From positions 1,302,001 to 1,366,000 of the forward strand of contig NZ_CP106793.1 in the NCBI RefSeq assembly GCF_025642135.1: a stretch of 64,000 nt of DNA, read 5' to 3'. This document shows positions 30,968 to 38,910 of this stretch, piece after piece. The notes under the pieces are model-generated. The model saw only the letters and a program-made list of their open reading frames with translations, was not told where the DNA came from and made no database searches. Origin of the DNA: Streptomyces cynarae (lineage in GTDB: Bacteria; Actinomycetota; Actinomycetes; Streptomycetales; Streptomycetaceae). The position numbers and the translations under genes were made by a program. Numbering within the stretch: position 1 is the stretch's first letter; every line of letters begins with the position of its first letter.

Positions 30968-32209
30968 TCAGGCGATGGGGGTCCCCCCGGGCTCGAGCGA
31001 AGCCGAGAGCCTGGGGGAGTATCGGTTGGCGGGGCGGGCGAGCCCGAGCAGTCCGCGCAGGGTGTCGGCCTCGTAGGCGCTCCGGAAGGCGCCTCGGCGC
31101 TGGAGTTCGGGCACGAGCCCTCGCGTGATCTGCGGCACGTCGTGGCCGAGGACGGCGGGCCGCAGCCGGAAGCCGGTCAGGCCCGCTGGCTGGAACTCCT
31201 GGAGGAGGTCTGCGAGTTGAGCGGGCGTGCCGGTGAAGAGGCGGGCGTCGCCGGCGTACGGGTACCCGGCGAGGGCGTCGAGGCGCTCACGGCGGGCGGC
31301 GGCCTCGCCGGGTTCGTCGTCCAGGAAGACCACCAGGTCACCGAAGACGTGCAGAGGCTCCTCCGCCCGCCCGGCGGCGGTCTGCTCAGCGCGGATCTCG
31401 GCGACGATGGCGCGGGCCTGGTCGGCGTCGTGCGGGGTGACGTAGCCGACGTCGGCCTGGCGGGCCACCAGCCGGTAGGGGACGGTCTGGTGGGCGAGAG
31501 CGGTGACGACCGGCTGGCCCTGGGGTGGTCGAGGCGTGATGGAGGGGCCCTTGACGTCGAAGTACTTGCCCTCGAAGTCGATGTAGTGCAGCTTGTCCCG
31601 GTCGATGAAGCGGCCGGTGGCGACGTCCCGGATCTCCGCGTCGTCCTCCCAGCTGTCCCACAGGCGCCGGACGGCCTCGACGTGGTCGGCGGCCTCGTCG
31701 AAGAGGTCGGTCACCAACTCCTGTGCGTCCGGGCTGTCGTAGGCCTCGATGCGGGGGATCGTGCGGCGGCCGAAGTGGGCGGCCTCGTTCGGACGGGCGG
31801 TGATCAGCACGCGCAGGCCCGCACGGCCCGTGCTGACGTAGTCGAGAGTGGCGATCGCCTTGGAGATGTGGAACGGCTCCGTGTGGGTGGCCACCACGGT
31901 CGGCACCAGCCCTATGTGCCGGGTCAGTGGCGCGACACGGGAGGCGATGAGCACTGCGTCCAGGCGTCCGCGGACCTGGTCGGTGCGCTCGTCCGGGTCG
32001 AGGAAGTGTGAGGACTGAGGTCCGAGGCCGTCCTCGATGGTGACGAAGTCGAGCAGACCCTCTTCGGCTTCGGTGATCAGGTCGGCCCAGTACCGGGCCG
32101 TGAACAGGTCCCGGGGCCGGGCCACGGGCTCGCGCCAGGACGCGGGATGCCAGCCGGTGCCGTCCAGGGCGAGGGCAAGGTGCAGATGGGAGGGGGAAGT
32201 CGAGGACAC
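30968..32209 (-). CDS. LLM-class flavin monooxygenase
   Basis: A 413-residue luciferase-like FMNH2-dependent monooxygenase. The family pattern includes HLALALDGTGWHPASWR, FVTIEDGLGPQ, LIASRVAPLTRHIGLVPTV and STGRAGLRVLITARPNEAAHFG. It is the first gene of a two-gene unit preceded by a cysteine-type leader peptide, so it is probably induced when cysteine is scarce and helps mine organic sulfur. The last 15 or so codons run through a dispersed hairpin repeat at 30974-31020, so the natural C-terminus was probably replaced by repeat-derived sequence. The start at 32209 is shared by the family. Confidence 0.88.
   Translation of the reverse strand: MSSTSPSHLHLALALDGTGWHPASWREPVARPRDLFTARYWADLITEAEEGLLDFVTIEDGLGPQSSHFLDPDERTDQVRGRLDAVLIASRVAPLTRHIGLVPTVVATHTEPFHISKAIATLDYVSTGRAGLRVLITARPNEAAHFGRRTIPRIEAYDSPDAQELVTDLFDEAADHVEAVRRLWDSWEDDAEIRDVATGRFIDRDKLHYIDFEGKYFDVKGPSITPRPPQGQPVVTALAHQTVPYRLVARQADVGYVTPHDADQARAIVAEIRAEQTAAGRAEEPLHVFGDLVVFLDDEPGEAAARRERLDALAGYPYAGDARLFTGTPAQLADLLQEFQPAGLTGFRLRPAVLGHDVPQITRGLVPELQRRGAFRSAYEADTLRGLLGLARPANRYSPRLSASLEPGGTPIA
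30974..31020. repeat. Dispersed GC hairpin repeat fused to the 3' end of the LLM gene
   Basis: The segment begins GATGGGGGTCCCCCCGGG and ends GCCTGGGGGAG. It folds into an imperfect long stem with an inner CTCG/CGAG pair. From memory it resembles a palindromic element found near the ends of many Streptomyces genes. Here it forms the last coding part and the stop region of the LLM monooxygenase. Confidence 0.55.
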
Positions 32210-32321
32210 GAGTGGGTGCCTTCCTGAGGTCCGTACGAGAACGCCGGCCGGCGCGAGCGGGCGCGGCAGGGGGCGAGCGCAGCGAGATGGGGGGGTACAC
32301 CCGGCCGAAGGCTGGGAACGC

Positions 32322-32432
32322 TCAGGAGCAACAGAGCGCGCCGGCCACGCGCAGCAGGTCGATGTGGGCCCGGGAGTGCAGAAGCGGACGGCGGGACGGG
32401 TTCAGGGCGCGGGCGTGCACGGTGCGGGTCAC
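32322..32432 (-). CDS. Cysteine-type leader peptide upstream of the LLM monooxygenases
   Basis: A 36-residue peptide ending in AHIDLLRVAGALCCS. The HIDLLRV core followed by cysteines is the signature of the short leader peptides found before sulfur-assimilation genes in actinobacteria, where stalling at cysteine codons is thought to control the downstream genes. The GTG start at 32430-32432 has GGAGG eight bases ahead. The two adjacent Cys codons lie just before the stop, 112 bases upstream of the first monooxygenase. This peptide is too short for usual gene finders. Confidence 0.72.
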   Translation of the reverse strand: MTRTVHARALNPSRRPLLHSRAHIDLLRVAGALCCS

Positions 32433-32532
32433 GTCCTGCACCTCCGTCCGAACAGCCGTCGTGGCGCGCAACTCGTCTCAACGACAACAGTCCGGCCCCG
32501 CCGTCTGTTCCGCACTCCGGGAATCCCTGCGG

Positions 32533-33558
32533 TCAGGAGTTGTCGAGCGGCAGCCCGGGCGGGTTGACCTCGGACTTGGCGACGGCCTCGTTGGACAGGT
32601 TCCAGGCGGCCAGCCACTTGGCGTACTGACCGTTCTCGATCAGGTGGTTGATGGCGTCGGCGAGCGGTTTGGCGAGCCCGCTGTCCTTCTTCGCGGTCGC
32701 AGCGATCAGGCCTTGCAGGGACTCGCCGGCACCGGAGAACTCACCCGCGTTGCGGGTCGCCTGGGGCGTGTTCGCGACCTGCCTGATGTGGTAGGCGATA
32801 CCGGGGTTGGGGCCGAAGTACGCGTCGATCTTGCCGCTGGACAGCGCCAGGTAGGTGCCGTTGCGGTCCGGGTAGTACTTGACGGTGAGCTTCTTGCCCT
32901 CCTTGGCCAGCTTCGCCTTCCACTCCAGGAGGATCTTCTCCTGGTTGGTGCCCGAGCCGACCGAGACGGTCCTGCCCGCGAGGTTCTCGTAGTCGCCGTC
33001 GAAGTTCCAGGTGCTCGTCCTCGGCACCTCGAAGGCCAGGTTGTCCTGCCGGTAGGAGGCGAACTCGTACTTCTTCTTGCGCTCCTCGGTGTCGGTGACG
33101 TTCGAGAAGGCCACGTCGACCTTGCCGCTGTCGATGCCGACGAACAGGTTCTCCCAGGTGAAGTTCCTCAGCTCGGGCTTGAGGCCGAGGACCGCGGCGA
33201 CCAGGCGGCCGAAGTCGGGTTCCGCGCCGGTGAGGGTCCTCTGGTCGCTGCCCACGTACGCCAGCGGTGCGAAGCCGGAGGGCAGGGCGCCGATGCCGAT
33301 CTCCAGCTTGCCGCTCTTGCGGATGGCGGCGGGCAGTTCGGCATTGAGGGATTTCACCTCGGACACCTTGAGGGCGGTCTGCGTGGCAGCGCCGTTGGAG
33401 AGCTGCCCCACGGTGACCCTGCCGGAGGATGCGCTGTCCGTGTTGGTGGCGGCGTCGCTCGTGCCCCCGCATGCGGCGAGTCCGGCGGCGAGGGAGGCGA
33501 CGGCGGTGCCCGCGGTGAGGCCGCGCAGGAGTCGGGTGCGGAGACTGAGAGTGGGCAT
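32533..33558 (-). CDS. Amino-acid-type ABC transporter, solute-binding lipoprotein
   Basis: A 341-residue extracellular solute-binding protein of family 3 (polar amino acid type). The signal peptide ends in a lipobox, LAAGLAACGG, with the lipid-modified cysteine at about residue 30. The mature domain shows IRKSGKLEIGIGALPSGFAPLAYVG, FGRLVAAVLGL and VDVAFSNVTDTEERKKKYEF. It would capture a sulfur-containing amino acid or similar compound outside the cell. The true start is the ATG at 33556-33558 with AAGGA ahead. It is the last gene of the three-gene importer operon that follows the leader at 35569-35703. Confidence 0.9.
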   Translation of the reverse strand: MPTLSLRTRLLRGLTAGTAVASLAAGLAACGGTSDAATNTDSASSGRVTVGQLSNGAATQTALKVSEVKSLNAELPAAIRKSGKLEIGIGALPSGFAPLAYVGSDQRTLTGAEPDFGRLVAAVLGLKPELRNFTWENLFVGIDSGKVDVAFSNVTDTEERKKKYEFASYRQDNLAFEVPRTSTWNFDGDYENLAGRTVSVGSGTNQEKILLEWKAKLAKEGKKLTVKYYPDRNGTYLALSSGKIDAYFGPNPGIAYHIRQVANTPQATRNAGEFSGAGESLQGLIAATAKKDSGLAKPLADAINHLIENGQYAKWLAAWNLSNEAVAKSEVNPPGLPLDNS

Positions 33559-33641
33559 GACTGTCCTTGTTCGGTGAGCGGTGAGCGGTGGCGGTGGTGG
33601 CGCGGGGGGAGGCTGTGGAGCGGAACGCGGAACCGGCGGTT

Positions 33642-34427
33642 TCAGAGCACCTTGCTCAGGAAGTCCCGGGTCCGCTCGTGCCGCGGGTTGTCGAGGACCT
33701 CGGCAGGCGGCCCCTGTTCGACGATCCGGCCGTCGTCCATGAAGATCACCCGGTCGGCGCATTCGCGGGCGAAGCCGATCTCGTGGGTGACGATGACCAG
33801 CGTGGTGCCGCCGCCGGCCAGGTCCTTGATGACGGCCAGCACCTCGCCGACGAGTTCGGGGTCGAGCGCTGAGGTGGGTTCGTCGAAGAGGATGACGCCG
33901 GGCCGCAGGGCGAGCGCGCGGGCGATGGCGACGCGCTGCTGCTGGCCGCCGGACAGCTGCCGCGGGTAGGCGCCGGTCTTGTCGGCGAGTCCGACCCGGC
34001 CGAGCAGGTCCAGGGCGAGGTTCCTGGCTTCCGGCTTGGTCAGCTTGCCGGTCGCCACCGGCGCCGCCGTCACGTTCTCCAGCACGGTGAGATGCGGGAA
34101 GAGGTTGAAGTTCTGGAAGACGAATCCGATGCGGCTGCGCTGGCCGAGGATGACCCGCTCGCTCAGCTCCTTGAGGTGGTCTCCGTGTCGGCGCACGCCG
34201 ATGGGTTCGCCGCCCACGCTGACATGGCCGCGGTCGGGCTTCTCCAGGTGGTTGATCACCCGCAGCAGGGTGGACTTGCCGGAACCGGACGGGCCGAGGA
34301 TCACGGTCACCTCGCCCGGTCGTACGGTCAACTCCACGCCGTGCAGCACCTGATGGGCGCCGAACGCCTTGCGCACGTCGTGCACCTGGATGGCGGCGGG
34401 GCGGGTCCGGAGCGTGTCGGTGGTCAT
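33642..34427 (-). CDS. Amino-acid-type ABC transporter, ATP-binding protein
   Basis: A 261-residue ABC ATPase. Walker A is GPSGSGKST, the Q-loop [11 protein letters not shown], the signature LSGGQQQRV, Walker [15 protein letters not shown] and the H-loop THEIGFA. This set is typical of GlnQ/HisP-type polar amino acid importers. The start at 34427 has GGGAGG ahead, and its ATG overlaps the permease stop by 4 bp. It powers the permease at 34424-35383 and pairs with the lipoprotein at 32533-33558. Confidence 0.93.
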   Translation of the reverse strand: MTTDTLRTRPAAIQVHDVRKAFGAHQVLHGVELTVRPGEVTVILGPSGSGKSTLLRVINHLEKPDRGHVSVGGEPIGVRRHGDHLKELSERVILGQRSRIGFVFQNFNLFPHLTVLENVTAAPVATGKLTKPEARNLALDLLGRVGLADKTGAYPRQLSGGQQQRVAIARALALRPGVILFDEPTSALDPELVGEVLAVIKDLAGGGTTLVIVTHEIGFARECADRVIFMDDGRIVEQGPPAEVLDNPRHERTRDFLSKVL

Positions 34428-35383
34428 ACGGCGGCCTCCCTGCGCGCACGGGCCCGCAGATCGGCGAGACCGGTGCGGAGCTTCTGCAACGGGGTCGGCG
34501 GCAGCGCGCGGGTGGCGCCGCGGGCGTAGTACCGCTCGACGTAGAACTGGACGACGGACACGAGGCTCGTCAGGATCAGGTACCAGACGGTGACGACCAG
34601 CAGCAGCGGCACGATGTCGCCGGGGTAGGTGCTGCCCATGGTCTGCGCGGAGCCGAACAGGTCGAGCAGCGACACGTAGAACACCAGTGACGTGCTTTTG
34701 ACCAGGCCGATCAGCTGGTTGACGTAGTTCGGGGTGATGGACCTGAGGGCCTGCGGAAAGACGATCCGCCTGAACTGGTGGCCCTTCGGCAGGCCGAGTG
34801 CGGCGGCCGCCTCGTGCTGGCCCTGGTCGACCGAGAGGATGCCGCCGCGGACCACCTCCGCCGCGTACGCCGCCTCGTTCAGGCTCAGTCCTACGACGGC
34901 GACGACCATGTCGGTGGCGAGCTTGGACTCGTCGAAGCTGAAGAACGCGGGGCCGAAGGGCACGCCGACGCTCAACGTCTTGTACAGGGCGCTGAAGTTG
35001 AAGAGGAAGATCAGCACCACGATCAGCGGTATGGAGCGCAGCGCCCACACGTACGTCCAGCTGACCGCGCGCAGGACCGGGCTCTTGGAGAGCCGGGCCA
35101 GCGCGAGCACAATACCGCCGAGCAGGCCCGACACGGCGCTGAGGGCGGTGACTTCGAGCGTGATGACCAGCCCGTCGAGGATGGTGGGGCGCAGGAACCA
35201 GTAGGCGAAGCGGTCCCACTGGTAGAACGGGTTGGACACCAGGCCGTGGACGAACTGGGCCACGAGGACCAGCACGACCGCCGTGGCGATCCAGCGGCCC
35301 GGCCGGCGCAGGGGCAGCACCCGCTGGGCCGCGAGGGGCTTGGCCGCGGTCTCTTCGTCGGGTGGCGCCGGGGCGAGGGACAC
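34424..35383 (-). CDS. Amino-acid-type ABC transporter, permease
   Basis: A 319-residue permease of the HisMQ type with at least five membrane helices. The motif for docking the ATPase ([24 protein letters not shown], near residues 190-213; quoted only to place it) is preceded by [13 protein letters not shown]. The GTG start at 35381-35383 has GGGAG five bases ahead. It is the first structural gene of the importer operon, about 185 bases downstream of a cysteine-type leader peptide and a strong hairpin, so expression is probably tied to cysteine status. Confidence 0.92.
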   Translation of the reverse strand: MSLAPAPPDEETAAKPLAAQRVLPLRRPGRWIATAVVLVLVAQFVHGLVSNPFYQWDRFAYWFLRPTILDGLVITLEVTALSAVSGLLGGIVLALARLSKSPVLRAVSWTYVWALRSIPLIVVLIFLFNFSALYKTLSVGVPFGPAFFSFDESKLATDMVVAVVGLSLNEAAYAAEVVRGGILSVDQGQHEAAAALGLPKGHQFRRIVFPQALRSITPNYVNQLIGLVKSTSLVFYVSLLDLFGSAQTMGSTYPGDIVPLLLVVTVWYLILTSLVSVVQFYVERYYARGATRALPPTPLQKLRTGLADLRARARREAAV

Positions 35384-35526
35384 GGCGGCTCCCGGGGTTC
35401 ACTCATGACAGGCTCCAGCGGAGTCGGAAGCCCCGGGCGGCGCGCCGCGGCACCGCCTGGCGACGCGGGGCCGCGGCGTGACGAGGCTGGTGAAGCGCAG
35501 TGCACCGGGGACGGGACGGAACGAGG

Positions 35527-35548
35527 GCGCACCGCGGCGGCGGTGCGC
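35527..35548 (-). promoter_or_regulatory. Attenuator-like hairpin after the importer leader peptide
   Basis: GCGCACCGC (35527-35535) and GCGGTGCGC (35540-35548) form a perfect 9-bp stem with a 4-base loop, 20 bases downstream of the leader stop codon on the minus strand. Its position between leader and permease fits an attenuator or a structure that masks the next start. Confidence 0.5.
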
Positions 35549-35568
35549 GTCAGGGATTCAGAACGCCG

Positions 35569-35703
35569 TCAGCCGTGACAGCGGGCAGAGCCCGGGGTGG
35601 TACACAGTGCGCTGTTGACGCGGAGCAGGTCGACGGAACGGTTGGCGCACAGCAGGACGAGGCCGCGGAGCCGCACTGCGGCTGTCCTCGAGGCTGCGTA
35701 CAT
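35569..35703 (-). CDS. Cysteine-type leader peptide upstream of the ABC importer
   Basis: A 44-residue peptide containing SVDLLRVNSALC near its end, with a further cysteine just before the stop and one in LLCANR. This is a variant of the HIDLLRV-Cys leader signature. The ATG at 35701-35703 has GGAG six bases ahead. It precedes the three-gene importer operon and a perfect hairpin. Internal GTG codons could give a shorter version. It is probably translated to sense cysteine supply and control the importer. Confidence 0.68.
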   Translation of the reverse strand: MYAASRTAAVRLRGLVLLCANRSVDLLRVNSALCTTPGSARCHG

Positions 35704-35933
35704 CACCGTCTCCGTCGTTCTTCCGGCCCGGGGGGGCCACGCGCTTACCGAAACGTCATCCGGTCGGGTCGTCACCTGGGGCACCCCACCGCGGTGCGAG
35801 GGTTGCCGGTCAGCCAGCCAGGGCTTGTCGCTGACGCTCATGACCTTTCTGGCGTCAAGTCAATACAGGCGCCGTAAGCGATGTCAACGTGCGTCCGGCA
35901 GGTGATACGTGCTCAGCGGCGCCGTTCTCCCGC
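35704..35933. other. Promoter region of the importer operon
   Basis: No gene is supported. On the minus strand a TTGACA hexamer (complement of 35882-35887) is followed about 16 bases later by TATTGA, a plausible -35/-10 pair that would drive the leader peptide and importer genes. Confidence 0.35.
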
Positions 35934-36818
35934 TCAACCGGTGTGGGTCGCCGCGCCGTTGGGGACGTGCGAGGCCCAGTCCAGGATCTGCACGGCGGCG
36001 CCCGCGGCCTCCAGCCCCCGGCAGTGCGCGTGGTGCCGTCGGGCGATGCCGGCGTGGTCGAGGTGCGGACCGAAGGCGGGGTGGGCGGCCAGCCGGCGGG
36101 CGTACGCCCACAGGTGCGGGTGGTCGGCGATGCGGTGCACCGCGGTGGCGTCCAGGTGCCAGCGGTGCACGGTGTCGAGCTGCACCAGGCTGACCCACAA
36201 CTCCACGTCCGCTGCGGTGAGGTGGTCGCCGAGCAGGTACTCCTGACGGGCGAGCCGTCCTTCCAGTGACCGCAGGGTGCACAGCAGCGAGGTGAGCGCG
36301 GCGTCCCGTTCCTCCGTGTCGGCGTCGACGCGTCCGGCGCGCTGGGCGGCCGCGTCGATGCCCTGCTCGCACAGCCGCTGGACACCCTCGATCTCGGCGT
36401 CCGCCCCGTACGGATACAGCGCGGGGTGGTCCGTGCCGAAGTGCCGCGCCAGATCGCGCATGATGTCCGGAGCATGGGTGCTGACGATCCGGCCCGACCA
36501 GTCGTCGCTGAGCACCGGCGTCAGGGCGGCTCCGGGATAGCGGTGGGCACTGGCCTCGTACAGCGGACGCAGCGCGGAGTACTCGCCGCCGGGTCCGTCG
36601 GGCACCGCGGGCAGCAGCGTGACGGGACAGACGTCCTCGAGGCCGAGCAGGCTGTGCGTGATGGCTATCCGCAGACAGTGCGGACACGCCGGCGACAGGT
36701 GGAGACGGTAGCGGCGCGGCACGGCGTAGTGGCCGCTGCGGGCGTCACAGCCGATCCGGCCGCGGAAGGCGGGGACCGGCTGTGCGGACGGGAGTGCGGT
36801 CAGGGCATGGGCGGACAT
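35934..36818 (-). CDS. Glutathione S-transferase-fold protein (glutathionyl-hydroquinone-reductase-like)
   Basis: A 294-residue GST-fold protein. The active-site motif CPHC lies at about residues 45-48 in LSPACPHCLRIAITHSLLG, followed by a thioredoxin-like N-domain and an all-helical C-domain (YLLGDHLTAADVELWVSL near 215-232). This matches the Xi-class or glutathionyl-hydroquinone reductase group. Streptomyces make mycothiol instead of glutathione, so the thiol partner may be mycothiol. The ATG at 36816-36818 has GGGAG ahead. It is next to the sulfur importer and has its own leader-like sequence upstream, suggesting a role in freeing sulfur from conjugates. Confidence 0.85.
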   Translation of the reverse strand: MSAHALTALPSAQPVPAFRGRIGCDARSGHYAVPRRYRLHLSPACPHCLRIAITHSLLGLEDVCPVTLLPAVPDGPGGEYSALRPLYEASAHRYPGAALTPVLSDDWSGRIVSTHAPDIMRDLARHFGTDHPALYPYGADAEIEGVQRLCEQGIDAAAQRAGRVDADTEERDAALTSLLCTLRSLEGRLARQEYLLGDHLTAADVELWVSLVQLDTVHRWHLDATAVHRIADHPHLWAYARRLAAHPAFGPHLDHAGIARRHHAHCRGLEAAGAAVQILDWASHVPNGAATHTG

Positions 36819-37317
36819 GTCTCTCCCGAGGTTCTGGGACGCGAGGGTGCGGGGGCGGTGGCCCGCGGGCAGGCGGCGCTCCCCGGCGCGAACGGCGCGG
36901 GGTGGCGGGGACGCGGGGTGGCGGGGCGCGGCGCGGCTCCGCCTGTTTCAGCGCCGGCGGCTGCTCGCGCTGCAGACGCGCAGCAGATCGATGTGAAGGC
37001 GGGAGGTCAGCAGGAGGGACTGCCGGCGCGTGCGATGAACACGGCTGATGACCGGCCTCGGGCGCCCCATGGTTTCCCTACCCGTCCACTAGGAAATCTC
37101 CCATGAAGTGTCGATCCGGCTCCGGCCCGCGTCAAGAGGGTGGTCCGCAGAGTGAGAGGGACGCGTCTCACGCGTGGTGGCTCCCTCGACCGGAGGCAAT
37201 CGGGTGGTCCGACCAGCTGATATACGGGCCCGCCCGGCAGGGCGTGCCGAGGACCGCCGCGTGGGCGGGTCAGGCTTCGGGGGACCACCCGGAACCGTTC
37301 GGACAAGGAGCCCATGG
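36819..37317. other. 499-bp divergent region between the GST gene and a secreted-protein gene
   Basis: The only coding-like element is the leader remnant at 36948-37010 (minus strand). The right half (37080-37310) should hold promoters for both sides; CTGATATACG around 37216 is the only AT-rich patch. The Shine-Dalgarno AAGGAG of the secreted protein is at 37305-37310. Confidence 0.4.
36948..37010 (-). CDS. Leader-like peptide upstream of the GST gene (start uncertain)
   Basis: The minus-strand frame ending at 36948 encodes LHIDLLRVCSASSRRR, a match to the HIDLLRV-Cys leader signature with one cysteine. It lies 130 bases upstream of the GST-fold gene, in the same position as the other two leaders. 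No in-frame ATG, GTG or TTG precedes it; a CTG at 37008-37010 would give a 20-residue peptide but lacks a Shine-Dalgarno. It may use a rare start or be a decayed leader. Confidence 0.4.
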   Translation of the reverse strand: MTSRLHIDLLRVCSASSRRR

Positions 37318-37890
37318 ATGAGCCCTGAAAGCAGGACGCCCTTCTCTCTCGGACCGCTGGCGCGCGAGAGGTACCGGAAGGCCGGCAAGCTCGCCTCGCT
37401 TGCGCTCGTGATGGCGGTCGGACTGGCCACTCCCGCCGCAGCCGTCGGACGCGGCGAGACCGTACGCCCGACCGACAGCTGCGATCACCACACGACCGAC
37501 GCCGGCGGCGACCACGACAAGGACAAGTGCCCCAAGCCGAAGCCGCCGACGCCGCCCGCGGGCTGCTTCGACATCGACTCGGTCGTCCACGGGGAGACCA
37601 AGTACATCTCGGCGGTGTGCAACGGGCAGGTGTACGTCCTGACAGTCGCCGAGACGGGTCCGGACGCGGGCCACGCTGTCAGCGGCTGGCTGCCGGTGGG
37701 AGGGCCGAGCAACGTCATCGACGCCACGCTGGCAGAGAGAGATGCCGTCGTGTACGTCTCCGTGTTGACTGCGGACGGACGGGTGCAGGAGGGCACTTGC
37801 ACCACGTCGGGCGGGAACCCGGGCCCGGGCCGACCGATCAACGTACCGTGCAGCTTCGTGACGGATTTCCCCACGCCTCCGGCATCTTGA
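37318..37890 (+). CDS. Secreted hypothetical protein
   Basis: A 190-residue protein with a clear signal peptide: a basic start (RERYRKAGK) followed by LASLALVMAVGLATPAAA and cleavage near residue 43. The mature part opens with a charged His/Asp/Lys stretch and a Pro-Lys-rich linker (KPKPPTPPAG), then a small domain of about 110 residues with four cysteines that could form two disulfides. I do not recognise the family. The ATG at 37318 has AAGGAG seven bases ahead, and a terminator follows, so it is a single, real gene encoding an exported protein. Confidence 0.75.
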   Translation: MSPESRTPFSLGPLARERYRKAGKLASLALVMAVGLATPAAAVGRGETVRPTDSCDHHTTDAGGDHDKDKCPKPKPPTPPAGCFDIDSVVHGETKYISAVCNGQVYVLTVAETGPDAGHAVSGWLPVGGPSNVIDATLAERDAVVYVSVLTADGRVQEGTCTTSGGNPGPGRPINVPCSFVTDFPTPPAS

Positions 37891-37915
37891 TCAGCCGGTC
37901 CATGTAGCGACCGCA

Positions 37916-37944
37916 GCCGCCCCTCCCCCACCGAGAGGGGCGGC
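37916..37944 (+). terminator. Hairpin terminator after the secreted-protein gene
   Basis: GCCGCCCCTC (37916-37925) pairs perfectly with GAGGGGCGGC (37935-37944) across 9 bases, 25 bases past the stop codon. Confidence 0.75.
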
Positions 37945-37995
37945 TCCGCGTTTCCGAACCTCTACGGCAACGCCTGCACCAGAAGATCCAAAACA

Positions 37996-38847
37996 ATGGC
38001 AAAGGGACCTGTGGAAGCAGCAGTTCCCCATGTCATCGTGCCTGCCATGAGCACAGAGCACGTCCTGGACGACCGGCCGCACGCCCACACCCGCATACGC
38101 CGGGCGGCGAACAAGGTGCCGGAAGTCAGCGTCTACTTCTGGATCATCAAGGTACTGACCACCGGAATGGGCGAGACCGCCTCCGACTACCTGGCCCGTC
38201 TGCTCGGCCCGATCCCCGCGGTCGGCCTCGGCGCCCTCGTCCTGGTCGGGTCCCTGGTCCTGCAGTTCGCGGTGCGCCGGTACGTGGCCTGGGTCTACTG
38301 GACCGCCATCGTCATGGTCAGCGTGTTCGGCACGATGGCCGCCGACGTCCTGCACGTGGGTCTCGGCGTGCCCTACGCGCTCTCGACGCCGCTGTTCCTG
38401 GTGGCGCTGGCCGCCGTCTTCGCCCTGTGGTACGCGAGCGAGCGGACCCTGTCCATCCACAGCATCTCCACCCGCCGCCGAGAGGCGTTCTACTGGGCGG
38501 CCGTGCTCGCCACGTTCGCGCTCGGTACGGCCGCGGGCGACCTGAGCGCCACGATCGGCTTCGGCTACCTGGGGTCCGTCGCTCTGTACGCCGTCGCCAT
38601 CTCGGTGCCGGCGGTCGCCCACCGCGGGGGCCTGCTCGGCCCGGTGGTCGCGTTCTGGTCCGCGTACGTCATCACCCGCCCGCTCGGTGCGTCGATCGCC
38701 GACTGGATGGCCCTGCCCCACAAGCGCGGCGGGCTGGACTGGGGCCTGGGCCCGGTCACCCTGTCGTGGACGGTCGCGATCCTCGGCTTCGTCGCCTACC
38801 TGACGGTCTCGCGACGCGACGTCGGGAGCGACTCGGCCGCAGTGTGA
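37996..38847 (+). CDS. Multi-pass membrane protein of unknown function (COG4705-like)
   Basis: A 283-residue membrane protein with about eight helices. The pattern ANKVPEVSVYFWIIKVLTTGMGETASDYL (quoted in part, about residues 38-65) and the later STRRREAFYWAAVLATFALGTAAGDL repeat two similar blocks of G-E/D-T-A-x-D character, consistent with an internal duplication. It resembles the COG4705 family of uncharacterised membrane proteins. Two starts are possible, 37996 and 38047; neither has a good Shine-Dalgarno. It is followed by a hairpin at 38856-38890 shared with the convergent SBP gene. Confidence 0.78.
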   Translation: MAKGPVEAAVPHVIVPAMSTEHVLDDRPHAHTRIRRAANKVPEVSVYFWIIKVLTTGMGETASDYLARLLGPIPAVGLGALVLVGSLVLQFAVRRYVAWVYWTAIVMVSVFGTMAADVLHVGLGVPYALSTPLFLVALAAVFALWYASERTLSIHSISTRRREAFYWAAVLATFALGTAAGDLSATIGFGYLGSVALYAVAISVPAVAHRGGLLGPVVAFWSAYVITRPLGASIADWMALPHKRGGLDWGLGPVTLSWTVAILGFVAYLTVSRRDVGSDSAAV

Positions 38848-38855
38848 CATGGCAC

Positions 38856-38890
38856 CGCCCCGCCTGCCGCTGATGCTGACAGGCGGGGCG
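38856..38890. terminator. Bidirectional hairpin between convergent genes
   Basis: CGCCCCGCCTG (38856-38866) pairs perfectly with CAGGCGGGGCG (38880-38890). It lies between the membrane-protein gene and the end of the ABC operon at 38911, so it can terminate both. Confidence 0.75.
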
Positions 38891-38910
38891 ACGTCGTGTC
38901 GGTGGCAGGC

